From assembly GCA_047623555.1 (NCBI GenBank), contig JBLHMP010000017.1, positions 1 to 51,558 on the forward strand: DNA of 51,558 nucleotides, written 5' to 3'. The stretch's first letter is position 1. Each line of letters opens with the position of its first letter. The stretch comes from NORP181 sp047623555. GTDB lineage: Bacteria > Pseudomonadota > Alphaproteobacteria > Rhodobacterales > Rhodobacteraceae. Below are positions 1 to 9,262 of the stretch, piece by piece. Both the position numbers and the translations under genes were made by a program. The notes beneath the pieces were generated by a model, which was not told the origin of the DNA, made no database searches, and saw nothing but the letters and a program-made list of their open reading frames with translations.

Positions 1-32
1 GCGCCAACGTTTCTTTTGTTTGAATAATATTT

Positions 33-61
33 CCGGGGGGGGGGGGCTGGCCCCCCTCCGG
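33..61 (-). terminator. GC-rich hairpin after rnj, with a 12-G run
   Basis: A CCGG(A)GGGGGG / CCCCCC..CCGG inverted repeat with a CAGC/CTGG loop lies just past the rnj stop codon. It can fold into a very stable stem at the end of the nuo-birA-coaX-rnj transcript. On the plus strand one arm is an uninterrupted run of 12 G. No clear U tract follows on the transcribed strand (AAATATTATTC), so it may be a processing or stability stem rather than a classical intrinsic terminator. Confidence 0.5.
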
Positions 62-76
62 TCTCGCTCGTGACTG

Positions 77-1744
77 TCACCGCATCCGGCTGATCACCAC
101 GGTCACTTCTGGCTTTTTGCCAATCTCGGTCTGGGCCGATTGACGCACAATCCGACGCAGTGCTTCTTCTAGCTTGCTGTCATCTTTTAGCGTTTTAGGG
201 TCAGCCCGTTTCAGGAATTTTCCCAGATCTTCTTCGAGCACATCAACAAGCGGCGCGCTTGACCGACCGTTGTCGCTGACGCCCTTGATCTCGCACCATG
301 GCTCTCCCAGCGGTTCGTCCTGCTCATCCAGAATAAGCGTCACAACCACATGCCCGTTCAACGCCATGCGGATACGATCCCGCACGACACCGTCCAATGC
401 ACCAATTTTGATCGACCCATCCAGATAGGTCCGCCCAGTTTCGATGTAATCCACCACTTTTGGCGCATTGCCACTCAGGTCCATCATCATGCCATTGACC
501 ACAACAACGCTTTGTAACCCTTTGGCATTACCCAGTTTTGCATGTTCGCGCAAATGCCGGTGTTCGCCGTGCATCGGAATCAACATCTGGGGTTTCACAA
601 CATCATGCATCCGTTCAATATCAGGCCGGTTGGCATGCCCGGACACGTGATATTTCCCGGAACTGTCATCCACCACATCGACGCCCATTTCGCTGAACGC
701 GTTCATGATACGGATCACACCACGTTCATTTCCCGGAATGGTTTTGGATGAAAACAGGAACATATCGCCCTCTTTCATCGTCAGTCCCTGATATTTCCCG
801 CGTGCCAATTGCGCACTTGCAGCACGGCGTTCGCCCTGACTGCCGGTCACCAGCAACATCAGGTTCTCGCGTGGCACATCACGTGCGGCTTCTGTGCTGA
901 TCACGGTGGGGAAATCGGTCAGAACGCCGGTTTCAAGCGACGCCTCGACCATCCGCCGCATTGCCCGACCCAGCAGAACGATCGAACGCCCGGCCCGTTC
1001 CCCAGCCTCGGCGAGGGTTTTCACCCGGGCAACGTTGCTGGCAAATGTCGTTGCCACCACCATACCCGGCGCCGCGGACACCAGTTCGGTAATCGCCGGA
1101 CCAACGTCCAATTCCGAGCCACCCGGATTGGGTGAAAACACATTGGTCGAATCACAAATTAGCGCCTTAACGCCGTCTTTGCAGACATCCGCCCATAACT
1201 CCGGATCAAACGCCTCGCCCACCAACGGTGTCGGATCCAGTTTGAAATCGCCAGAATGGATCACCCGCCCGGACGGGCTGTCGATAACCAAAGCCGCGCT
1301 TTCTGGGATCGAATGCGAGATCGGCAAGAACCCAACCGTAAACGGTCCGGCTTTGATTTGCTCGGGCCAGGCACCAGCAATGCGCACGGCCTCAGGCGGA
1401 TGGCCATGTTCGCTCATCTTGCGGCGGGCGATATTGGCGGTAAAGACGCGGGCATAGACAGGCGCGCCCAGATCTTTGTAAAAATGCGCCACCGCACCAA
1501 CATGGTCCTCATGTGCGTGGGTGATAAAGATCGCCTCAATCCGGTTGGCGCGTTCTTTCAACCAGGTAATGTCCGGCAGGATCAAATCGACCCCCGGAGA
1601 GCTGTCCATATCCGGGAATGCAACGCCCAAATCGACCAGGATCAGTCGCTCTTTACCGACAGGCCCATAGCCATACACATAGGCATTCATGCCTATTTCA
1701 CCTGCGCCACCAAGGGGCAGGTAGATCAATCTTTCACGGCTCAT
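77..1744 (-). CDS. rnj: Ribonuclease J
   Basis: A metallo-beta-lactamase / beta-CASP ribonuclease of 555 residues, the normal size for bacterial RNase J. It is a cytoplasmic 5'-3' exonuclease and endonuclease for mRNA turnover and rRNA maturation. The zinc-binding motif HAHEDH is at residues 76-81, followed by SHS near 144 and GDFKLD at 165-170. The beta-CASP domain sits in the middle and the C-terminal domain starts at about residue 450. It begins 3 bases after coaX ends, so it is very probably co-transcribed with birA and coaX at the tail of the nuo run. The family assignment is firm. The balance of exo- and endonuclease activity cannot be read from sequence. Confidence 0.95.
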   Translation of the reverse strand: MSRERLIYLPLGGAGEIGMNAYVYGYGPVGKERLILVDLGVAFPDMDSSPGVDLILPDITWLKERANRIEAIFITHAHEDHVGAVAHFYKDLGAPVYARVFTANIARRKMSEHGHPPEAVRIAGAWPEQIKAGPFTVGFLPISHSIPESAALVIDSPSGRVIHSGDFKLDPTPLVGEAFDPELWADVCKDGVKALICDSTNVFSPNPGGSELDVGPAITELVSAAPGMVVATTFASNVARVKTLAEAGERAGRSIVLLGRAMRRMVEASLETGVLTDFPTVISTEAARDVPRENLMLLVTGSQGERRAASAQLARGKYQGLTMKEGDMFLFSSKTIPGNERGVIRIMNAFSEMGVDVVDDSSGKYHVSGHANRPDIERMHDVVKPQMLIPMHGEHRHLREHAKLGNAKGLQSVVVVNGMMMDLSGNAPKVVDYIETGRTYLDGSIKIGALDGVVRDRIRMALNGHVVVTLILDEQDEPLGEPWCEIKGVSDNGRSSAPLVDVLEEDLGKFLKRADPKTLKDDSKLEEALRRIVRQSAQTEIGKKPEVTVVISRMR

Positions 1745-1747
1745 AGT

Positions 1748-2521
1748 TCAGCTATTATCCTTGTTATACCGATGAATCACGGTCAGCCCGTGCATCGTCA
1801 AATCATCCTCAAAGGCATCAAATAACGCCTCGGTTTGCTGGAAAAGCGGGGCCAGCCCCCCGGTTGATATAATTCGCATCGGGCGCTCGCGCTCGGCTTT
1901 GATACGGGCACATATCTCACGCACCAGCCCCACGTAACCCCAAAACACCCCAGACTGCATGCAGGCGACCGTGTTGGTGCCCACTACCCACTGGGGTTTG
2001 GAGATGTCCACATGGGGCAACGCCGCCGCCGCCTGATGCAGCGCCTCAAGGCTAAGGTTCACGCCGGGCGCAATGGCGCCACCAACATAGGCACCATCAA
2101 AATCCACAACATCAAAGGTGGTCGCAGTACCAAAATCGACAACAATCAGATCACCGCCATGACGATCAAACGCCCCTGCCGTGTTGACCAGACGGTCAGG
2201 GCCAACCTGTGTGCCCTGATCAACGCGCGGTGTATGTGGCAGCAGACAGTCGGGTTTACCAACCACCAAAGGGCGGCAGCCAAAAAACCTATCCGCAAAT
2301 ATCCGAAGGTTGAACACAACACGCGGAACCGTCGACGAAATGATGACCTCGGTTATGTCGACGTCAATTTTATAGTGAGTGATCAGCGTTGAATACCAGG
2401 TAAAATAGGCATCCGCTGTGCGGGCGTGATGGGTGGACGTGCGTAAGGTGCACAAAAACTGTTCTCCGTCCCAGATGGAAAACACGGTATTGGTATTGCC
2501 ACAATCAATTGCCAGAAGCAT
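1748..2521 (-). CDS. coaX: Type III pantothenate kinase
   Basis: This protein phosphorylates pantothenate in the first step of coenzyme A synthesis. Its 257 residues show the ASKHA-fold signatures of the type III enzyme: the N-terminal phosphate-binding segment DCGNTNT at residues 6-12, GPDR at 107-110, and DFGTATTFD at 129-137 followed by GGAIAPG. It lies between birA (24 bases upstream) and rnj (3 bases downstream) on the same strand. No other pantothenate kinase is present in the window. The start is the first ATG, immediately before the conserved LLAIDCGNT segment. Confidence 0.95.
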   Translation of the reverse strand: MLLAIDCGNTNTVFSIWDGEQFLCTLRTSTHHARTADAYFTWYSTLITHYKIDVDITEVIISSTVPRVVFNLRIFADRFFGCRPLVVGKPDCLLPHTPRVDQGTQVGPDRLVNTAGAFDRHGGDLIVVDFGTATTFDVVDFDGAYVGGAIAPGVNLSLEALHQAAAALPHVDISKPQWVVGTNTVACMQSGVFWGYVGLVREICARIKAERERPMRIISTGGLAPLFQQTEALFDAFEDDLTMHGLTVIHRYNKDNS

Positions 2522-2545
2522 ATTTCGCCCCCCATTTAGAACGCT

Positions 2546-3298
2546 TTAGAAAAAGATATCCGCTGCCGGAATACTGACCCGCCCTTTGGCAGTGTTCAAG
2601 ACAAGGTTGCCTGAGATGTCCACCGTGTCAAACGTGCCGGTGGTTTCGGCGTTGCCGGCGCGGGCGGTAATCACCTGCCCGAGCTTAGCTGCACGGGCCA
2701 GCCAGGCGGTGCGGATTGGTTCAAACCCGTAGGTGGTCAGTTGGGTTTCATAGCGGGCATAGGCGGCGGCGAGATGCGTCAGAAACGTCTCGGGATCGAC
2801 CTGCGCCCCGGTCTCGGAAAACAACGACACCGGCCGCAATGCCCGTGCCTCGACCTCAGTTGCCGGTGGGGCTTCGGCCAAATTGACGCCAATACCGATG
2901 GCCAGATGCGCGGTGTCGCCGGCCTGCCCGCTGCTTTCCAGCAGAATGCCAGCCAGCTTGCCACCGTTGAGCAGCACATCATTGGGCCATTTCAACGCGA
3001 AACCATCCAGCCGTCCGCTGACAGCAACACAGGCGTCAAACAACGCCAGTGCGGCGACAAAACTGCGCAAGGCCGCGGTGGCCGGACCCTCACGCGGTTG
3101 CAAAACCAATGTGGCTGAAAAATTACCGCGAGGGTTGGCCCATGCCCGCCCACGCCGGCCACGACCTGCGGTTTGATGCAGCGCCAGTATCCATTCGGGA
3201 CCAGTTAGGGTTGGAGCAATCCGAGCGGCTTCGGAAAGGGTGCTGTCGACTTCGGCCAGCACCCGTTTTCCGTAACCAATAGGCCAGTCAGTGGACAA
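2546..3298 (-). CDS. birA: Biotin-[acetyl-CoA-carboxylase] ligase, monofunctional
   Basis: Attaches biotin to acceptor lysines of carboxylases via biotinyl-AMP. The motif GRGRRGR is at residues 45-51, KWPND at 103-107 and GGKLAGIL at 112-119, counting from the start chosen here. There is no N-terminal winged-helix domain, so this is an enzyme without the E. coli repressor function. I prefer the TTG at 3298, which gives 250 residues and an 11-base overlap with the end of nuoN. An ATG at 3337 would add 13 low-complexity residues and overlap nuoN by 50 bases. Likely substrates include MccA, encoded at 24694-26637. Confidence 0.9.
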   Translation of the reverse strand: MSTDWPIGYGKRVLAEVDSTLSEAARIAPTLTGPEWILALHQTAGRGRRGRAWANPRGNFSATLVLQPREGPATAALRSFVAALALFDACVAVSGRLDGFALKWPNDVLLNGGKLAGILLESSGQAGDTAHLAIGIGVNLAEAPPATEVEARALRPVSLFSETGAQVDPETFLTHLAAAYARYETQLTTYGFEPIRTAWLARAAKLGQVITARAGNAETTGTFDTVDISGNLVLNTAKGRVSIPAADIFF

Positions 3299-4727
3299 GC
3301 GTCGCTGCCGCTGCCGCTGCTGCACCTTCGATGCCAAACATGTTGATGATCCCCACCAGCATGATGGTCGCAGACGCCATCAACAAACCCCAAAGTATTG
3401 GGCTTGTGTTGCTGTCCAGCTCTTCGCCTTCTTCGCCAAAGTACATGTAATAGACGATGCGCAGGTAATAGAACGCGCCGATGACCGATGCGATTACGCC
3501 TGCCAAAGCCAACCAGATCAGCCCGCCTTCGTAGGCGGCGCGCAGCACATAGAACTTACCGAAAAAGCCCAGCATTGGCGGCACCCCCGCCAACGAGAAC
3601 ATCAAGACCAGCATCGCCAGCGCTTTGCCGGGTTCGCGTTTGGAATACATGTTCAGCGACCGGATATCGGTGATCGGCTGGCCGTCTTTTTCCATCATCA
3701 GGATAAAGGCAAAGGTGCCAATATTCATCGTCACATAGATCGCCATATAGATCAGCAATGCCTGCACACCAAATGCAGTGCCCGCCGCCAGACCCATCAA
3801 CGCAAACCCCATATGGGCAATCGATGAATAGGCCATCAGGCGTTTGATGTCTGTCTGGCCGATGGCCGCGATTGCACCAAGGAACATCGACGCCACGGAC
3901 AACAGCGCCACAACCTGCTGCCAATCGGCAACTGCGCCGCCAAAGGCGTCAAACATGACACGGGCGAACAGGCACATTGCAGCAACTTTTGGAGCGGTGG
4001 CAAAAAACGCCGTGATCGGTGTTGGGGAGCCTTCGTAAACGTCCGGTGTCCACATGTGGAACGGCACCGCGCTCACTTTGAACGCCAGACCTGAGATCAG
4101 GAAGACCAGGCCAAACAACAGGCCAACCGAGACTTCTCCGTGGATGGCAACGGTGATAATTCCGCTGAACAATGTAGTGCCGGAATAGCCATAGACCAGC
4201 GACGCACCATAAAGCAGCAGGCCAGAGGACAACGCCCCCAACACAAAGTATTTCAGCCCAGCCTCGCTTGATTTGACACTGTCGCGACGCATGGCTGCGA
4301 CAACATAAAGCGCCAGCGATTGCAGCTCCAGCCCCATGTACAGCGACATCAGGTCACCGGCGCTGACCATCATCATCATACCAACAACAGACAAAGCCAC
4401 GAGAACCGGGTATTCAAACCGCAGCATGCCGCGCCGCGCCATGTAATCCTGCCCCATCAGCAACACGATGGCGGCCGACACCAGGATCGTCACTTTGGCA
4501 AAACGGGCAAAGCCGTCGTCGACGAACATGCCGTTAAACGCCACATGGGTGGTTCCGCCATTGGTGCCGATCCATGCGGCCAGCGCCAACATCAAAACCG
4601 ATGTGGCCCAGACCAGCATTTTAGCAGAGCCGTCCTTTGAGGTATAAACCGCCCCAAGCAGCGACAGCATGGCAAACAGCGCCAGAACGATTTCTGGCAG
4701 GATTACGATCAGATCAGCCTGGATCAT
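3288..4727 (-). CDS. nuoN: NADH-quinone oxidoreductase subunit N
   Basis: An antiporter-like proton-pumping subunit of the complex I membrane arm. It has 479 residues and about 14 hydrophobic segments. The conserved core includes GLELQSLALYV near residue 130 with the key glutamate, lysines in the SSEAGLKYFVLGA segment, and DIKRLMAYSSIAHMGF around 295-310. The C-terminus ends in an Ala-rich GAAAAAAATLVH tail. It follows nuoM by 12 bases and overlaps birA. Together with NuoL and NuoM it forms the three-antiporter set. Confidence 0.97.
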   Translation of the reverse strand: MIQADLIVILPEIVLALFAMLSLLGAVYTSKDGSAKMLVWATSVLMLALAAWIGTNGGTTHVAFNGMFVDDGFARFAKVTILVSAAIVLLMGQDYMARRGMLRFEYPVLVALSVVGMMMMVSAGDLMSLYMGLELQSLALYVVAAMRRDSVKSSEAGLKYFVLGALSSGLLLYGASLVYGYSGTTLFSGIITVAIHGEVSVGLLFGLVFLISGLAFKVSAVPFHMWTPDVYEGSPTPITAFFATAPKVAAMCLFARVMFDAFGGAVADWQQVVALLSVASMFLGAIAAIGQTDIKRLMAYSSIAHMGFALMGLAAGTAFGVQALLIYMAIYVTMNIGTFAFILMMEKDGQPITDIRSLNMYSKREPGKALAMLVLMFSLAGVPPMLGFFGKFYVLRAAYEGGLIWLALAGVIASVIGAFYYLRIVYYMYFGEEGEELDSNTSPILWGLLMASATIMLVGIINMFGIEGAAAAAAATLVH

Positions 4728-4739
4728 CGCCCGGCCCCC

Positions 4740-6281
4740 TTAGTGTTCTGCGGCCTGGCCAGCGGTATCCGCCAAGGCCAGAGCTGCGTCAAAGTTGCCA
4801 ATCAGTACCGTGGTCGACGGCCCGATTATGTCGGTAATCAGTGCAGGGTACACACCCAACAAAATGGTCATCACAATCAAAGGTGCGAATATCAGCTTTT
4901 CACGGCCAGACATGTCCTCAATGGTTTTGAGGCCTTCTTTGATCAGATCGCCAAAGACCACGCGGCGATAGAGCCACAAGGCATAGGCAGCTGAAAAGAT
5001 CACGCCACTTGTCGCTACTGCAGCCACCCATGTGTTGGTCTGGAAGATACCCACAAGCGTCAGAAATTCGCCAACAAACCCGGATGTGCCCGGCAGGCCA
5101 ACATTGGCCATGGTGAACAGCATGAACACCAGCGCATAGGCCGGCATCCGCAAGACCAAGCCGCCGTAGGCGTCAATCTCGCGGGTGTGCATACGGTCAT
5201 AGATCACGCCAACACAAAGGAACAACGCCGCCGAGATAAAGCCGTGGCTTAGCATCTGGAAAATCGCGCCATCAATACCCTGCTGATTAACGGAAAAGAT
5301 GCCCATGGTGACAAAGCCCATATGCGCAACGGATGAATAAGCAATCAGCTTTTTCATATCGTTCTGCACCAGTGCCACCAGCGAGGTATAAACAATCGCA
5401 ATCGCGCTCATCCATAGCACCATCGGCGCCATCACATCGCTGCCCACCGGGAACATCGGCAGGCTGAACCGCAAGAACCCATAGCCGCCCATTTTGAGCA
5501 GGATCGCCGCCAGAACCACCGAACCAGCAGTCGGCGCCTGAACGTGTGCATCCGGTAGCCAGGTGTGCACCGGCCACATCGGCATTTTTACCGCAAAGCT
5601 GGCAAAGAACGCCAGGAACAGCAGTGTCTGCATGCCGCCGACAATTTGTATGCCCAGAATACTGAACGATCCGCTTGAGAACTGATGTGTCATCAAGGTT
5701 GGGATATCGGTGGTGCCCGCGTCGGCGAACATACCAACCATCGCCACCAGCATCAGCACCGAGCCAAGGAAGGTATAGAGGAAGAACTTGAACGACGCGT
5801 AAATCCGGTTTGCTCCGCCCCAGATGCCGATGATCAGGAACATCGGGATCAGGCCAGCCTCAAAGAACATGTAAAACAGCACCAGATCCAGCGCCATGAA
5901 CACGCCCAACATCAGCGTTTCCAGCAGCAGGAATGCGATCATGTATTCCTTGACCCGGACCTTGATGCCCCAGCTGGCAAGAATGGCCAGCGGCATGATG
6001 AACGTGGTCAGCATCACAAACAGAACGCTGATGCCATCGACGCCCATTTTGTATTTCAGACCCAGCAGCCAATCGCCTTCTTCGACGAACTGGAACCCGG
6101 TGTTGGACGGATCAAAGTCAAACAGGATGAACAGCGAAACAACAAAGGTTGCCCCGGTTGCGGCCAGCGCCACCCATTTGGCATTACGTTGTGCGGCCTC
6201 TTCTTCGCCGCGCAGAAATACAGCCAGGATCAGCGCCGCAATTGCGGGGATGAACGTGACGATTGACAGAAGATTATCCAT
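4740..6281 (-). CDS. nuoM: NADH-quinone oxidoreductase subunit M
   Basis: An antiporter-like proton-pumping subunit of complex I, 513 residues when started at MDNLLSIV. That ATG shares its A with the final base of the nuoL stop codon (TAATG), a typical translational-coupling overlap. An upstream in-frame extension to 6467 lies inside nuoL and is arginine- and cysteine-rich, so I reject it. Conserved features include GVDGISVLFVMLTTF, the YMFFEAGLIPMF segment carrying the essential glutamate, and DMKKLIAYSSVAHMGF. Confidence 0.97.
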   Translation of the reverse strand: MDNLLSIVTFIPAIAALILAVFLRGEEEAAQRNAKWVALAATGATFVVSLFILFDFDPSNTGFQFVEEGDWLLGLKYKMGVDGISVLFVMLTTFIMPLAILASWGIKVRVKEYMIAFLLLETLMLGVFMALDLVLFYMFFEAGLIPMFLIIGIWGGANRIYASFKFFLYTFLGSVLMLVAMVGMFADAGTTDIPTLMTHQFSSGSFSILGIQIVGGMQTLLFLAFFASFAVKMPMWPVHTWLPDAHVQAPTAGSVVLAAILLKMGGYGFLRFSLPMFPVGSDVMAPMVLWMSAIAIVYTSLVALVQNDMKKLIAYSSVAHMGFVTMGIFSVNQQGIDGAIFQMLSHGFISAALFLCVGVIYDRMHTREIDAYGGLVLRMPAYALVFMLFTMANVGLPGTSGFVGEFLTLVGIFQTNTWVAAVATSGVIFSAAYALWLYRRVVFGDLIKEGLKTIEDMSGREKLIFAPLIVMTILLGVYPALITDIIGPSTTVLIGNFDAALALADTAGQAAEH

Positions 6282-8422
6282 TAGTGACCTCCTCCGCCGA
6301 GCGTCATCCAAGTCACAAGTCCGGCTATGCCGAGGACCATCCAGAATGCATAAGTAAAGATGTAACCGGTCTGTGCCCGCCCCGCGAGACGGGTAAAGAA
6401 CGGCACGATGCCCAGTGCAACTCCGTTCAAGAAGCCGTCGATGACAGTGCCATCCCCCCGCTTCCATAGGAACCGACCCAGCCCAAGCAGCGGTTTAACG
6501 ATCAGAGCGTTATATATTTCGTCAAAATACCATTTGTTCAACAGGAACAGATACAACGGACGTTGCGTTGCCGCCAAACGACCCGGCAGCGACGGGTTCA
6601 GAATGTAGAACCAAATTGCCAATGCCAGACCCAGCGCCATCGCGATGAACGGCGACACCTTAACCCAATTGGGCGCATGATGTGCGTCATCCAGAACGTG
6701 GTTGTCGACACCCGTGTACAAAGCGCCCGACCCAACGGTCCAGCCCGCGGCTGTGGCGTGTGTTTCATCGCCATGACCGGTTTCTTCGTGCGTGGTCGCG
6801 GCGTGATCGGTTGCAATTGCAGCCGCGCCCTCGGTCGTAGCAGCCGCATGGGTATCATCGACCATTTCGCCATGACCCTCGGAGGCCTCAGCGTGGGTCG
6901 GGATACCAAAGAACTTGTTTACCTTGTCATGGTCACCAAAGAAATCACCATACCAGATCATCCCTGAGAACACGGCACCAAGCGACAGAACGCCCAGTGG
7001 GATCAACATGGTCATCGGGCTTTCGTGGGCATGATCATGGGTGTGTTTGTCACCGCGTGCATTGCCATAAAACGTCAGGAAGATTAGCCGCCAGCTATAA
7101 AAGCTGGTCATTGCAGCGGCAATCACCAGCATCCAGAACCCATAACCGGATCCCCCGGCATAGGCGCTCTCGATGATGGCATCTTTGGACAGAAAGCCCG
7201 CAAAGCCAATTGAGGTCAGCGGAATGCCAACACCGGTAATCGCCAGCGTACCAATCATCATCGCCCAATAGGTATATGGGATTTTCTTACGCAAACCGCC
7301 GTAGTTGTTCATGTCCTGCTCGTGATGCATCGCGTTGATCACCGACCCCGCCCCAAGGAACAACAGCGCCTTAAAGAACGCGTGTGTCAAAAGGTGGAAC
7401 ATAGCGGCGGAATACATGCCAACACCGGCAGCGACGAACATATAGCCCAGCTGCGAACAGGTTGAATAGGCGATCACCCGTTTGATATCGGTCTGAACCA
7501 GACCGACGGTGGCGGCAAAAAACGCGGTCGTCGCACCAATGACGGTGACAAAGGCCATCGCCTCCGGGGCGAATTCCATCAATGGCGACATACGACAGAC
7601 CAGGAAAACACCCGCTGTTACCATGGTCGCCGCGTGGATCAGCGCCGACACAGGGGTTGGACCCTCCATCGCATCAGGCAGCCAAGTATGCAGGAACAAT
7701 TGCGCCGATTTACCCATCGCGCCGATGAACAGTAAAAACGCGATCAAATTGGCGGCATTCCAACTGCCCCAGAGGAACGATAGCTGTGTTTCGGCCAACA
7801 TAGGTGCTGCGGTAAACACGTCATCCAGATTGATGCTGTCGACCAAAAAGAACAGCGCAAAGATGCTCAAAGCAAAGCCGAAATCGCCAACCCGGTTGAC
7901 CACAAACGCCTTGATCGCAGCAGCATTGGCGGTGGGTTTGCGGTAATAAAAACCGATCAACAGATAGGAGGCAACGCCGACACCTTCCCAGCCAAAGAAC
8001 ATCTGAACCAGATTATTCGCCGTGACCAGCATCAGCATGGCAAAGGTAAAGAACGACAGATAGGCAAAGAACCGAGGCTTATAGCTTTCGCCATCTTTCC
8101 ACTGCGGGTCTTTGTCCATGTAACCAAAGCTATAAAGATGCACGAGGCTGGACACAGTGGTAATCACGATCAGCATGATGGTGGTCAGCCGATCGAGACG
8201 GATCGCCCAGTCGGTGGACAGCGTGCCGCTTTCGATCCAGCGTAGGATATGGATATGTTCGGTCACACCGTCAAAGGTCAGAAAGACCACCCATGACAGC
8301 AGGGCCGACAGGAACAACAGCCCGGTCGACACCCACATTGCGGCGGTTTCACCGATGAATCTCCAGCCAAATCCGCAGATCAGCGCCCCGATCAATGGGG
8401 CAAAGAGGATAATGGTTTCCAT
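6281..8422 (-). CDS. nuoL: NADH-quinone oxidoreductase subunit L
   Basis: The distal antiporter-like subunit that carries the long lateral helix of complex I. Its 713 residues exceed the roughly 610 of the E. coli protein. Core motifs are FFGWEGVGVASYLLIGFYY, the LPDAMEGPTPVSALIHAATMV-type segment, and DIKRVIAYSTCSQLGYM. The extra length sits mainly at about residues 455-465 (HTHDHAHES) and 505-585, a stretch rich in His, Thr, Ala, Asp and Glu between two membrane segments. It lies between nuoK (6 bases upstream) and nuoM (1-base overlap). Confidence 0.97.
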   Translation of the reverse strand: METIILFAPLIGALICGFGWRFIGETAAMWVSTGLLFLSALLSWVVFLTFDGVTEHIHILRWIESGTLSTDWAIRLDRLTTIMLIVITTVSSLVHLYSFGYMDKDPQWKDGESYKPRFFAYLSFFTFAMLMLVTANNLVQMFFGWEGVGVASYLLIGFYYRKPTANAAAIKAFVVNRVGDFGFALSIFALFFLVDSINLDDVFTAAPMLAETQLSFLWGSWNAANLIAFLLFIGAMGKSAQLFLHTWLPDAMEGPTPVSALIHAATMVTAGVFLVCRMSPLMEFAPEAMAFVTVIGATTAFFAATVGLVQTDIKRVIAYSTCSQLGYMFVAAGVGMYSAAMFHLLTHAFFKALLFLGAGSVINAMHHEQDMNNYGGLRKKIPYTYWAMMIGTLAITGVGIPLTSIGFAGFLSKDAIIESAYAGGSGYGFWMLVIAAAMTSFYSWRLIFLTFYGNARGDKHTHDHAHESPMTMLIPLGVLSLGAVFSGMIWYGDFFGDHDKVNKFFGIPTHAEASEGHGEMVDDTHAAATTEGAAAIATDHAATTHEETGHGDETHATAAGWTVGSGALYTGVDNHVLDDAHHAPNWVKVSPFIAMALGLALAIWFYILNPSLPGRLAATQRPLYLFLLNKWYFDEIYNALIVKPLLGLGRFLWKRGDGTVIDGFLNGVALGIVPFFTRLAGRAQTGYIFTYAFWMVLGIAGLVTWMTLGGGGH

Positions 8423-8428
8423 TGCGAA

Positions 8429-8734
8429 TTAACCCTTCATCACATTGACGTCTTCGACATCAATTGTGCCACGGTTGCGGAAGAATACGACGAGAATGGC
8501 CAGCCCGATGGCGGCCTCTGCGGCGGCGACGGTTAGAACGAACAAGGTAAACACCTGCCCGACCAGATCACCCAAAAAGCTCGAGAATGCCACAAGGTTG
8601 ATGTTCACCGCCAACAGCATCAATTCGACGCTCATCAGCAGGATGATGACATTCTTGCGGTTCAGGAAAAGCCCGAAAATGCCGATGACAAACAGCGTTG
8701 CCGCCACTGTCAGATAATGTTCAAGTCCGATCAT
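8429..8734 (-). CDS. nuoK: NADH-quinone oxidoreductase subunit K
   Basis: A small complex I membrane subunit of 101 residues with three transmembrane helices and the conserved acidic residues in SVELMLLAVN and AAAEAAIGLA, which belong to the E-channel. The start is the ATG of MIGLEHYL, which overlaps the stop of the preceding lipoprotein gene (ATGA). The longer frame to 8779 is only the end of that upstream gene read in another frame. Confidence 0.96.
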   Translation of the reverse strand: MIGLEHYLTVAATLFVIGIFGLFLNRKNVIILLMSVELMLLAVNINLVAFSSFLGDLVGQVFTLFVLTVAAAEAAIGLAILVVFFRNRGTIDVEDVNVMKG

Positions 8735-9261
8735 TTTTTTGCTCCTGAAGAGTCCGGATAGTAAAGTTTGCAACCGCAATAAAAGTCAGGGATATCCCGT
8801 GTGGGCATACCTGATGCTACTGTAAAATGTGTGCTGATACTCTCAAACGTATCAAATCCCTTGGCAGATACCTGAATTTCCATATCCGCCAGCGTGTCAC
8901 CAACAGACAGATCAAGCCGCCCGTTGGGGGCGATGTGGATAGCGATATCGCTTATCAGACCACAGGTGGTGTTATCGCCCGTTGGGTTAAATACCGTGAT
9001 CTGCCTGGCGGTTGTGCATTGTGTCACCAGCGCCAATTCGGGGCGCTGAAAATCCGTGATGATCTGCACGATCCGCCCATTGCCAAGATCACGCGCCAGG
9101 CCACCGGTCGTCCAATCCTGCTGACCACCACCGTCAAACGAACAATCTGCGGCTGCGCGCGCCGACAGATTCTCGTCCGGCGAATTTGACGGCGGAGAGC
9201 ACGCCAAAACAGGCCCGGCAGCCAGCAATGAAAGTGAAAATATCAATGCCACGCGTTTCAT
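8731..9261 (-). CDS. Putative lipoprotein encoded between nuoJ and nuoK
   Basis: A 176-residue protein with an N-terminal basic-hydrophobic signal and a VLAC lipobox at about residues 18-21, followed by SPPSNSPDE. It is therefore probably a lipid-anchored periplasmic protein. The mature part has six further cysteines, including TTCGL, a YCGC pair near the C-terminus, and ADCSFDGG. Disulfides are thus possible in the periplasm. I recognise no domain. It starts 1 base after nuoJ ends and overlaps nuoK by 4 bases, so it is translated as part of the complex I operon. Non-nuo reading frames inside nuo operons are known from Rhodobacter and Paracoccus; their function is unknown. Confidence 0.8.
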   Translation of the reverse strand: MKRVALIFSLSLLAAGPVLACSPPSNSPDENLSARAAADCSFDGGGQQDWTTGGLARDLGNGRIVQIITDFQRPELALVTQCTTARQITVFNPTGDNTTCGLISDIAIHIAPNGRLDLSVGDTLADMEIQVSAKGFDTFESISTHFTVASGMPTRDIPDFYCGCKLYYPDSSGAKK

Positions 9262-9262
9262 T

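Noticed and set aside
6282..6467. N-terminal extension of NuoM
   Set aside because: Lies inside nuoL and does not resemble NuoM; the ATG that overlaps the nuoL stop gives the family length.
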